NCBI GenBank assembly: GCA_937911445.1
Contig: CALDQY010000161.1
Location: 1-5,610, forward strand
Direction of reading: 5' to 3'
DNA length: 5,610 nt
DNA from: an uncultured Rhodobiaceae bacterium
GTDB lineage: Archaea > Thermoplasmatota > Poseidoniia > Poseidoniales > Poseidoniaceae
Numbering within the stretch: the stretch's first letter is position 1; the number at the start of each line of letters is the position of its first letter. The position numbers and the translations under genes are program-made. Under the pieces are notes generated by a model. That model had not been told where the DNA came from, did not search any database, and saw only the letters and a list, made by a program, of their open reading frames with translations. This document shows positions 1-5,287 of the stretch, one piece after another.

Positions 1-115
1 GAATGTTCAATCCTTGCTCATCCAGAGCATTCTCGTTCTCGAAACCGACTTCTGATGCGCTTGCTAGAGGCGCAAGAAGGAGCAGCAGCAGGATGAATGA
101 CGCTTTGGTGCGCAT
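1..115 (-). CDS. N-terminus of a secreted or lipid-anchored surface protein (partial, runs off left edge)
   Basis: Reading the minus strand from the ATG at 115..113 gives an open frame of 38 codons to the window edge with no stop. The first 20 residues form a textbook signal peptide: a basic start (MRTK), a hydrophobic core containing six consecutive leucines (about residues 5-17), and an Ala-Ser-Ala cleavage site at 18-20. The mature protein then begins acidic (SEVGFENENALDEQG). The product is therefore probably exported through Sec, but too little is present to name a family. No SD site precedes the ATG; a run of seven T lies 22-28 bases upstream, the distance expected for a promoter element of a leaderless transcript. 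It is transcribed divergently from the gene at 205. The signal peptide is clear; the function is unknown. Confidence 0.72.
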   Translation of the reverse strand, partial: MRTKASFILLLLLLAPLASASEVGFENENALDEQGLNI

Positions 116-204
116 AGTTGGCCCACACAATCGTACAAAAAAACCCCTCTCTTGGGGTGGCTTCTTGTTCGCGAGCCTTATGAGGGTCATGCCAATGGAC
201 CAAC
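116..204. promoter_or_regulatory. Divergent intergenic promoter region
   Basis: This 89-base spacer separates two divergently read genes (starts at 115 minus and 205 plus), so it should hold both promoters. It has a seven-base A run at 137-143 next to a short C4/G4 hairpin, and no convincing TATA box on the plus side. Neither gene has an SD site at normal spacing (the nearest, GAGGG at 182-186, is 18 bases from the plus start), so leaderless transcription is plausible for both. The role is inferred from gene layout only. Confidence 0.45.
137..158 (-). terminator. Hairpin followed by a T run on the minus strand (terminator-like or promoter element)
   Basis: Read on the minus strand, ACCCC (158..154) and GGGGT (147..143) can pair across a six-base loop, and the run of seven T (143..137) follows directly. 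The shape is that of an intrinsic terminator, and T runs on the non-template strand do terminate archaeal RNA polymerase. However, no minus-strand gene ends here: the neighbour to the right is on the plus strand and the next minus-strand gene begins 22 bases downstream. It could block antisense transcription, act as an attenuator, or be a promoter element seen by chance as a hairpin. Confidence 0.3.
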
Positions 205-729
205 ATGGAGCGATTCGCAGTCAAACGTGGCGTTGAGAAGTCAATCGGTGGAAATGCAGGACTGGCCAAGTTGGCAGCACAACATTTTGAGAATGTTCAG
301 GCCAATGCAGAAGGAGAATTCCAAGCGTCGTTTGGTCTTCTCTCCAACATTTCTGGATCTTACACTGACCAAGGAAAATTGCAAGTCGATGTGGTCCAGT
401 TGAAAGGATCAGATCTTGAAGCGTTCCTATCTGCAGATGGGGGTCGGGAACAAGCAATGGAGAGTCGCCGACGGTGGTCTTCATTCCTCGATGAGGCGAC
501 CGGTTACACTGCCAAACAACGCGGTGACAAGGCCAAAGAAGACGCCAAGAAATTTTCAAAGGCAAAATCTGCCATCAAGATGATTCGAAAATCGATTGAG
601 ATGAGTACGACAGTCACGCAAGAAACCATCGATACGGCTGAATCAATGATTGCTGAACTTGAAGGCATGATTGAGCGCGGTGAAGCCCCTTCAGAAGGCA
701 AAGTCAAGAAATTGAGCGAACTTGTTTGA
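205..729 (+). CDS. Small conserved archaeal protein, DUF5611-like, upstream of tyrS
   Basis: This 174-residue soluble protein has no signal peptide or membrane segment. The N-terminal part (about 1-105) looks like a compact alpha/beta domain: a basic start (MERFAVKRG), predicted strands around 38-66, and the motif FLDEATGYTAKQR at 94-106. That motif and the overall pattern recall the archaeal DUF5611 family (Thermoplasma Ta0095 type), a recollection rather than a search result. After it comes a lysine-rich helix (about 104-130), then two probable helices (138-158, 163-174), so the protein is longer than the bare domain. The charged tail suggests nucleic-acid or ribosome contact, which is inference. 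The start is the only good ATG in frame and has no SD site at normal spacing. The stop codon is part of the SD of tyrS, 9 bases downstream, which indicates co-expression. Confidence 0.72.
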   Translation: MERFAVKRGVEKSIGGNAGLAKLAAQHFENVQANAEGEFQASFGLLSNISGSYTDQGKLQVDVVQLKGSDLEAFLSADGGREQAMESRRRWSSFLDEATGYTAKQRGDKAKEDAKKFSKAKSAIKMIRKSIEMSTTVTQETIDTAESMIAELEGMIERGEAPSEGKVKKLSELV

Positions 730-733
730 GGTG
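727..733 (+). promoter_or_regulatory. SD site for tyrS, overlapping the upstream stop codon
   Basis: TGAGGTG contains the TGA stop of the preceding gene and an SD core GAGGTG complementary to the 3' end of 16S rRNA. Five bases separate it from the GTG at 739, and this decides in favour of the GTG start over the out-of-frame ATG at 737. Confidence 0.7.
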
Positions 734-738
734 TTGAT

Positions 739-1881
739 GTGGATTTGGATGCCGTTCTCGCACCTTTCGAGGAGCGGTACGAACGCATCAAAGAACTCTC
801 TGATGAGAACCGAAGGCGCCTCCATCTCATGATTGGTGATGTTGAAGAAAGCGTCGGCATCGAGCACATCGTTGACTGTCTCGCCGATGAAACGTCGATG
901 GCTGGTGATGGCGTTTTGCGATGTTACGTTGGTTTTGAACCAAGTGGGAAGGCTCACATTGGTTGGAAGGTCCTTTCTCTCCAGTTGAAGCGAATGCTTG
1001 AAGCCGATGCGAACGTTCTGATTTTCTTAGCCGATTGGCATGCGTGGGTGAACGACAAATTTGGCGGTAACATGGAAGACATTCAGAAGACTGCAGTCTA
1101 CATGGAAGAAACATTCCGTGCACTCCTTGGTTATCCAGAAGAAGGAGAGGGGCCCGGTCAACTTCGCTTTTATTGGGCGAGTCAACTCATGGATTCTGGA
1201 GATTATTGGGCAAGAGTTCTCCGATGCTCAAAGGGAGCAACGCTTCCGATGGTTCGCAAAACGTTCACGATCATGGGACGCGACGAGGCATCGTCAGACC
1301 ACGACCTATCGAAATTCTACTATCCTGCAATGCAAGCAGCTGATATCTTTGAGTTGAATATCGATGTTGCCATCGGCGGCATGGACCAACGAAAAGCGCA
1401 CATGTTCATGCGGGACATGGCTTCGAAGTGGAACTGGAAGAAAGCAACGTGTCTTCATACACCAATTTTGTCTTCTCTGAAAGCTTCCGGTGTTCGTATG
1501 GATTCGTTCGATCACAAAATGAGCAAGTCTGATCCTAATGGAGCACTTCTACTTCACGACACGCTTGAAAAGGTTCAGAAGAAGATGAAGAAAGCCTACC
1601 TCGATCCAGAAGATGAGCAGTCGCCTGTTTACGAACTTGCAGAACACGTCGTATTGCCAGAGTTCGGCCATATCCAGGTCACTCCAAATCCCAAATTTGG
1701 AGAACCAAGCACTTGGAATGATTTGGCTTCGTTCAAGGCAGCAGTCATGGATGGGACGTTACATCCGTTCGATGCAAAGATGGGGGTTGCTGCTGGAGTC
1801 GCGGCAGGTTTGTCATCCATCGCAGAGCATTTTGAAGCTCATCCTGAGGCTTACGAGACTATGCTCGATATCACATCATGA
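739..1881 (+). CDS. tyrS: Tyrosyl-tRNA synthetase, archaeal/eukaryotic type
   Basis: This class I synthetase charges tRNA-Tyr with tyrosine in the cytoplasm. The 380-residue protein shows YVGFEPSGKAHIGW at 63-76 with the HIGH-type motif HIGW (73-76), the substrate region YYPAMQAADIF at 194-204, IGGMDQRKAHM at 212-222, and a canonical KMSKS at 260-264. By comparison with the Methanocaldococcus jannaschii enzyme (from memory), Tyr63 corresponds to Tyr32 and Gln199/Asp202 to Gln155/Asp158, the residues that read the tyrosine hydroxyl. That argues for TyrRS rather than the related TrpRS. The C-terminal HPFDAK (342-347) also matches the family. It is about 70 residues longer than the M. jannaschii protein, mostly from some 30 extra N-terminal residues, an enlarged segment near 107-145 and a longer C-terminal helix. 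GTG is chosen as start because of the SD at 728-733. Its stop overlaps that of the opposing gene. Confidence 0.95.
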   Translation: MDLDAVLAPFEERYERIKELSDENRRRLHLMIGDVEESVGIEHIVDCLADETSMAGDGVLRCYVGFEPSGKAHIGWKVLSLQLKRMLEADANVLIFLADWHAWVNDKFGGNMEDIQKTAVYMEETFRALLGYPEEGEGPGQLRFYWASQLMDSGDYWARVLRCSKGATLPMVRKTFTIMGRDEASSDHDLSKFYYPAMQAADIFELNIDVAIGGMDQRKAHMFMRDMASKWNWKKATCLHTPILSSLKASGVRMDSFDHKMSKSDPNGALLLHDTLEKVQKKMKKAYLDPEDEQSPVYELAEHVVLPEFGHIQVTPNPKFGEPSTWNDLASFKAAVMDGTLHPFDAKMGVAAGVAAGLSSIAEHFEAHPEAYETMLDITS

Positions 1882-2703
1882 GACTTCTTCGATGCTCAGT
1901 GCGCGCACTTGGAGAATTCGACGTGTATCTTTGATGAAACTACGATCTGGGATTGGGTCGATGTAGACCACCCCATTGACTCGAATTGTTGAACCAACTT
2001 TGTATGCGTCCACGTATTCGTCATCAACGATAATCTGGATTGCTTGCTCATTGGTCGCATCATGATTTAGGACGTTCAGGTATTGAATATCCTGATAGAA
2101 GGAGCCCTCTGAGGCTAATTGTAACAACGAATTCAAGTGACGGAACAGAGGATATGAAATGTCTCCATTGAGCGCTTTTTTTGCCTCATCATAGCAGACC
2201 GTACACGGGCCACTTGGTCGTTTTCGTTCTCTTGCGACACGTTGGTCCACGAATTCTTGATGTCCACAGTCGATGCATACATATCTTGCCCGTTTGAGAT
2301 AACCAAGCCGTGGACCGACATCCTTTACGTTCACGATCAGACTCACGAGTTTGCTTCGGTTTCGCATTCGTAGGTCTGAGACAGAAACAATCTTTTCATC
2401 AGGAAAAACCAACGGACGAAGCACACATCGGACATCGGTATGCTCGGAACACATCGACCGTAGGACTTCGTTTGCTAATTCGATGGTTTGCTCTGGGTAT
2501 TCATTAAACCGAAAACTCAGTAAATCATCTCCATCGATGTCTGCAAAATCGACATAGAATGAGAAAATAGGATCCTCGGTTGCATCAAGAACGCTCAATC
2601 CTTTGATATCATCAGCATGCTTTCGTTGAAATAAATCTCGCCAAGCATTGAGAGTGTCTGCGATATCACTTGGAGGGCCTGGAACATGGTGGTCTTCGGA
2701 CAT
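1876..2703 (-). CDS. Free-standing MCM N-terminal-like protein (zinc site plus OB-fold, no ATPase)
   Basis: The 275-residue product follows the order of an archaeal MCM N-terminal region. Residues about 48-86 (FSFYVDFADIDGDDLLSF, then a helix EQTIELANEVLRSM) resemble the MCM helical A domain. RNRSKLVSLIVNVKDVGPRLGY (114-135) resembles the first OB strands. CIDC (143-146) and CTVC (167-170) form a four-cysteine zinc site. FYQDIQYLNVL then VDDEYVDAYKVGSTIRVNGVVYID (to about 249) resembles the second half of the OB-fold. The protein ends at about residue 275, where MCM would pass into its linker and AAA+ ATPase. No Walker A or B is present, and the DNA beyond the stop is tyrS antisense, so this is not a simple frameshift. 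In MCM this region binds DNA and makes the double hexamer; here an accessory, regulatory or competing DNA-binding role is inferred. The ATG at 2703 is chosen over a TTG at 2754 because GGAGG lies 9 bases upstream. Confidence 0.65.
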   Translation of the reverse strand: MSEDHHVPGPPSDIADTLNAWRDLFQRKHADDIKGLSVLDATEDPIFSFYVDFADIDGDDLLSFRFNEYPEQTIELANEVLRSMCSEHTDVRCVLRPLVFPDEKIVSVSDLRMRNRSKLVSLIVNVKDVGPRLGYLKRARYVCIDCGHQEFVDQRVARERKRPSGPCTVCYDEAKKALNGDISYPLFRHLNSLLQLASEGSFYQDIQYLNVLNHDATNEQAIQIIVDDEYVDAYKVGSTIRVNGVVYIDPIPDRSFIKDTRRILQVRALSIEEVS

Positions 2704-2712
2704 AGAGTCTGT

Positions 2713-2717
2713 CCTCC
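2713..2717 (-). promoter_or_regulatory. SD site deciding the start of the MCM-like gene
   Basis: GGAGG on the minus strand, with nine bases to the ATG at 2703..2701. It supports that ATG against the upstream in-frame TTG at 2754, which would add 17 residues translated from leader-like sequence. Confidence 0.65.
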
Positions 2718-2766
2718 ACAAAGACGGCCTGTAAAGGTTCCCTTTTTCCTTCAATTATGTTAAAGA

Positions 2767-2799
2767 ATTCATGGCGGCTGAAAGCCAATCTTCATGAAT
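2767..2799. repeat. Nested inverted repeat in the etfB leader or promoter
   Basis: ATTCATG (2767-2773) and CATGAAT (2793-2799) are perfect reverse complements. Between them GGCT (2776-2779) and AGCC (2783-2786) form a second, inner perfect inverted repeat with a three-base loop. The element ends 27 bases before the etfB ATG and lies just downstream of the AT-rich core. It could be an operator read as DNA or a hairpin in the etfB leader RNA. Short arms like these can arise by chance. Confidence 0.4.
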
Positions 2800-2826
2800 C
2801 GAACCTTGCTCGGAGATTTGATAGAG

Positions 2827-3570
2827 ATGTCCACAATCATTGTATTGGTCAAGCAAGTTCCAGACACGAATGCAAAAATTGCTGTGCAAGGAGGTCGTGT
2901 TGACCTTTCCACAGTCAAGATGGAAATGAGTCCATACGATGGATTTGCCATCGAAACAGCTCTACGTCACAAGGAAGCGACCGGCGGTACAGTCACTGCC
3001 CTCACCGTTGGAGCAGCAGGCACTGAGAAAATTCTCAAGGATGCCAAAGCAATGGGCGTTGATAACATCGTCCGAGTTTGGGACGATTCATGGTCCGATC
3101 TCGATTCGAACGCACTTCAGAGCGTTCTCAAAGAATCCATTGAATCACTTGGTGGCACTGCTGTATACTGCGGTAAGTCCGCTGCTGATACTGGTGCTGG
3201 TTCTACTGGCCCCGGGCTCGCTGAGCGCCTCGGCTGGGCAAATGCATCCAACGTCATTGGTGCAGAATTCGGTGATGCAGTGACCGTCTCCATGCCAGTC
3301 GAAGCAGGCGTGGCGAAGGTCAGCGTGCCCCTCCCAGCCGTCATCTCCTGTGACAAGGGTGATTTCAAGCCACGAAAGGCCAACGTCAAAGGTATCATGA
3401 TGGCGAAGAAAGCCCAAGTTGAGCTCATGACTGCTAGTGCTCCTGCATCAACGGTCGTTGTTGCAAGTCATTCCATGCCTGCAGCGAAACCTGCAGGTAA
3501 GACCTTTGAAGGCGGATCAAGCGCCTCGCAAGTTGTTCAATTGCTTCGTGATGAAGCCAATGTATTATGA
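2827..3570 (+). CDS. etfB: Electron transfer flavoprotein, beta subunit
   Basis: EtfB pairs with EtfA in a heterodimer that takes electrons from flavin dehydrogenases (for example acyl-CoA dehydrogenases) and passes them on, usually to ETF:quinone oxidoreductase. The 247-residue protein, normal for the family, begins with the typical strand and motif IIVLVKQVPDTNAKI (4-18) and MSPYDGFAIETAL (34-46). The nucleotide-binding stretch is GKSAADTGAGSTGPGLAERLG (116-136), and the family signature region is VISCDKGDFKPRKANVKGIMMAKK (172-195). Ala/Ser/Pro-rich residues (about 203-232) link to a C-terminal helix, SQVVQLLRDEANVL, which in known structures packs on the alpha subunit. The ATG at 2827 is preceded by GGAGA at 2812-2816 with ten bases of spacing; the in-frame ATG at 2794 would add 11 residues unlike the family and lies within an inverted repeat. 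The stop forms part of the etfA SD. Two motifs depart from the usual wording. Confidence 0.93.
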   Translation: MSTIIVLVKQVPDTNAKIAVQGGRVDLSTVKMEMSPYDGFAIETALRHKEATGGTVTALTVGAAGTEKILKDAKAMGVDNIVRVWDDSWSDLDSNALQSVLKESIESLGGTAVYCGKSAADTGAGSTGPGLAERLGWANASNVIGAEFGDAVTVSMPVEAGVAKVSVPLPAVISCDKGDFKPRKANVKGIMMAKKAQVELMTASAPASTVVVASHSMPAAKPAGKTFEGGSSASQVVQLLRDEANVL

Positions 3571-3576
3571 GGTGAG
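3568..3576 (+). promoter_or_regulatory. SD site for etfA, overlapping the etfB stop codon
   Basis: TGAGGTGAG combines the etfB TGA with the SD core GAGGTGA, an excellent match to the 16S anti-SD. It is followed after a few bases by the ATG at 3581. It fixes the etfA start (the longer frame from 3437 overlaps etfB) and suggests coupled translation in equal amounts. Confidence 0.72.
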
Positions 3577-3580
3577 AAAG

Positions 3581-4513
3581 ATGACAAACAAGATTGTAAT
3601 TGCAGAACTAACAAAAGGAACCGTCAATGCATCGACAGCAGAACTTGTTTCTGCTGCGCAGGCCATGGGTGGCGACGTCACGGTTGTCGTCCCGTGCACC
3701 GACGCTTCAATGGCAGATGCTGTCTCAGGCTACGATGGCGTTTCGAAGGTTATCGCCGTCAAATCCGATGTTTTCGCTGGAAACGACAGCAGTGGATGGG
3801 CAAGCGCACTTGACAGCGCAATGCCAGCAGGTACCGTTTTGTTCCTCGCAACAGCTCGGAGCAAAGACGTTGCATCCCGTCTTGCAGCACGACGCGGTCT
3901 TTCCATCGTCCAAGACGTTGTGTCCATAGATGGCAACAACTTGACATCTCCAATTTACTCAGGAAAAGCAAACCAAACAGTCACGGTTAACGGTGATGCT
4001 GTTGTTTCAGTCCGAGCAAATGTATTCTCTGGCGTCGGTTCTGGATCATCCAACGATGTCTCTGTTGTTGATGCATCCGGTGACGTGAAGACTGCGGTTC
4101 AAGACGTCATGGAGCGGGCGAGTGCTCGACTTGATGTTTCAGAGGCGAACATCATCATTTCCGGAGGACGTGGCATGGGCTCACCAGCCAACTTCTCCCA
4201 TCTTGAGGCAGTCGCAGATACCATCGGTGCCGCAGTTGGTGCGTCACGTGCAGCGGTCGACACATGGGAAGAAATTCCTCACTCAATGCAGGTCGGACAA
4301 ACAGGAAAAACGGTCAACCCGAACCTCTACATCGCTGTTGGGATTTCGGGCGCTATCCAACACCTCGCTGGTATGCGTTCCTCCAAGTACATCGTTGCCA
4401 TCAACAAAGATGCTGATGCACCAATCTTCCAGCATGCAGATTACGGAATCGTTGCGACTTGGGAAGAAGCTCTACCCGTCTTCCAAGACGCTCTATCGAG
4501 CCTGCTTGGTTAA
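3581..4513 (+). CDS. etfA: Electron transfer flavoprotein, alpha subunit
   Basis: EtfA carries the electron-transferring FAD of the ETF heterodimer. The 310-residue protein has the usual two parts: an N-terminal alpha/beta domain (1-185, beginning KIVIAELTKG, with TARSKDVASRLAARRGLSIV at 91-110) and the C-terminal FAD domain. The latter is highly conserved: SGGRGMG (194-200), AAVGASRAAVD (217-227, with the conserved Arg223), MQVGQTGKTVNPNLYIAVGISGAIQHLAGM (236-265), and IVAINKDADAPIFQHADYGIV (271-291). These match the FAD-binding segments of human ETFA almost residue for residue (from memory). It begins 10 bases after etfB and is clearly cotranscribed with it. No electron partner enzyme is present in the window, so the donor and acceptor are unknown; a bifurcating function cannot be judged by eye. 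The TAA stop overlaps the TAA of the opposing hydrolase gene within TTAA. Confidence 0.96.
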   Translation: MTNKIVIAELTKGTVNASTAELVSAAQAMGGDVTVVVPCTDASMADAVSGYDGVSKVIAVKSDVFAGNDSSGWASALDSAMPAGTVLFLATARSKDVASRLAARRGLSIVQDVVSIDGNNLTSPIYSGKANQTVTVNGDAVVSVRANVFSGVGSGSSNDVSVVDASGDVKTAVQDVMERASARLDVSEANIIISGGRGMGSPANFSHLEAVADTIGAAVGASRAAVDTWEEIPHSMQVGQTGKTVNPNLYIAVGISGAIQHLAGMRSSKYIVAINKDADAPIFQHADYGIVATWEEALPVFQDALSSLLG

Positions 4514-5265
4514 GCGTACTTTCCAAACGTGTAAACGCCGGATTCACCGGCACCATCGCCAACGAATGGGTTGGTGGCTTTCTCATGTCCAATTGTTGTG
4601 AGTGGTCCATGTCCTGGATGGACGATGGTTTCTGGGTCAAGAGGCCACAATTTCGTTCGAATGCTGTTGGATAAAACGTTGAAATCTCCTCCAGTGTTTT
4701 CCAAATCAGTTCGACCAACCGATCCCGCAAACAATGTATCGCCAACGAACAAATGATCAGCATCATCTTCCACAAGAAGTCGAAGGCAACAACCTCCAAG
4801 TGTGTGACCAGGTGTATGAAGAATTTCAAAATCAATGGAGCCGAGCGAGAGGATTTGATCATCTGCAATGTCATGATCAGCTACAGCAGGTTCAGGCAAC
4901 GAAATTCCGTAACGGACCGCTGCTTTCTTAGCGAGCGTTTGCAAAAAGGTATCCTCTGGGTGCAAATACCACTCAACATCAAAGTGTTGCTTCAATGTAG
5001 GGATATGCCCACTGTGGTCAAAATGAGCATGTGTGTTGAGAAGTGCGACAACCTTCCGTTCAATGTTTTTGGTCTCTTCCAATGTGTGTGTTGACCAGTG
5101 AGGCCCCGTTCCGGTGCATGCTTCAATCCAATCGATAAGTCGTTTCGGCTCATCACCACCATCAATGATGACGGTGTCTCCAGTAGCAGAATCGGTGACA
5201 ACGGAGCATCGCATTTGCAACGGTCCAACTAAGAAGTTCTCAATCAGGGGAGTGCTAACGCCCAT
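4510..5265 (-). CDS. Metallo-beta-lactamase-fold hydrolase, glyoxalase II-like
   Basis: The 251-residue soluble protein has all metal ligands of the hydroxyacylglutathione hydrolase (glyoxalase II/YcbL) branch of the MBL fold: THAHFDH at 78-84 (His79, His81, Asp83, His84), PGHT with His154, GDTLFAGSVGRTDL with Asp176 at 175-188, and HPGHG with His219. The end (TTIGHEKATNPF) is also typical. Members hydrolyse thioesters such as S-lactoylglutathione or related compounds; the true substrate in an archaeon, which may lack glutathione, is open. An extra segment of about 30 residues (39-70) lies between strand IIDGGDE and the metal motif. ATG at 5265 fits the family start; its nearest SD-like AAGGAG (5288..5283) is 17 bases away, so the in-frame TTG at 5307, overlapping the upstream gene, cannot be excluded. 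It follows the PKD-domain gene by 22 bases, a likely operon. Confidence 0.9.
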   Translation of the reverse strand: MGVSTPLIENFLVGPLQMRCSVVTDSATGDTVIIDGGDEPKRLIDWIEACTGTGPHWSTHTLEETKNIERKVVALLNTHAHFDHSGHIPTLKQHFDVEWYLHPEDTFLQTLAKKAAVRYGISLPEPAVADHDIADDQILSLGSIDFEILHTPGHTLGGCCLRLLVEDDADHLFVGDTLFAGSVGRTDLENTGGDFNVLSNSIRTKLWPLDPETIVHPGHGPLTTIGHEKATNPFVGDGAGESGVYTFGKYA

Positions 5266-5287
5266 GATGTAGCCAACGACTTCTCCT

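Larger units (their letters stand above)
2704..2826. promoter_or_regulatory. Divergent promoter region between the MCM-like gene and etfB
   Basis: This 123-base spacer separates two divergent starts. An AT-rich core at about 2741-2769 (a T run, then AATTATGTTAAAGAATT) is the only TATA-like stretch and could serve either direction; on the minus strand it lies about 40-65 bases before the MCM-like ATG, and on the plus strand about 60-85 before etfB, which would leave a short leader on each mRNA. A nested inverted repeat (2767-2799) lies on the etfB side of it. Exact boxes cannot be fixed by eye. Confidence 0.5.

Noticed and set aside
18..269. Minus-strand open frame of 83 codons
   Set aside because: It crosses the divergent spacer and the start of the plus-strand gene, its composition is unlike a folded protein, and the signal-peptide frame in 1-115 is far more convincing.
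152..403. Plus-strand open frame of 83 codons
   Set aside because: Shadow of the 205-729 gene in another frame, with no family resemblance.
739..1881. Tryptophanyl-tRNA synthetase as alternative identity
   Set aside because: The Tyr63, Gln199 and Asp202 pattern and the GGMDQRKAHM context fit tyrosine recognition in archaeal TyrRS.
1876..2703. MCM ATPase lost by a frameshift or sequencing error
   Set aside because: Sequence past the stop on that strand is antisense to an intact tyrS, so no ATPase remnant is present.
2704..2754. TTG start at 2754 extending the MCM-like protein by 17 residues
   Set aside because: The ATG at 2703 has GGAGG nine bases upstream, which would lie inside the coding region if the TTG were used.
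2794..2826. ATG at 2794 as etfB start
   Set aside because: The extra 11 residues do not fit EtfB, whose conserved first strand begins right after the ATG at 2827; that ATG has its own SD-like site.
3437..3580. Longer etfA frame starting at 3437
   Set aside because: It overlaps the etfB C-terminus in another frame; the ATG at 3581 has a near-perfect SD and the family N-terminus.
4122..4601. Plus-strand open frame of 159 codons
   Set aside because: Out-of-frame shadow of etfA running into the hydrolase antisense; no domain signs.
4401..4874. Minus-strand open frame of 157 codons
   Set aside because: Overlaps the hydrolase in another frame, and the hydrolase has complete metal-binding motifs.
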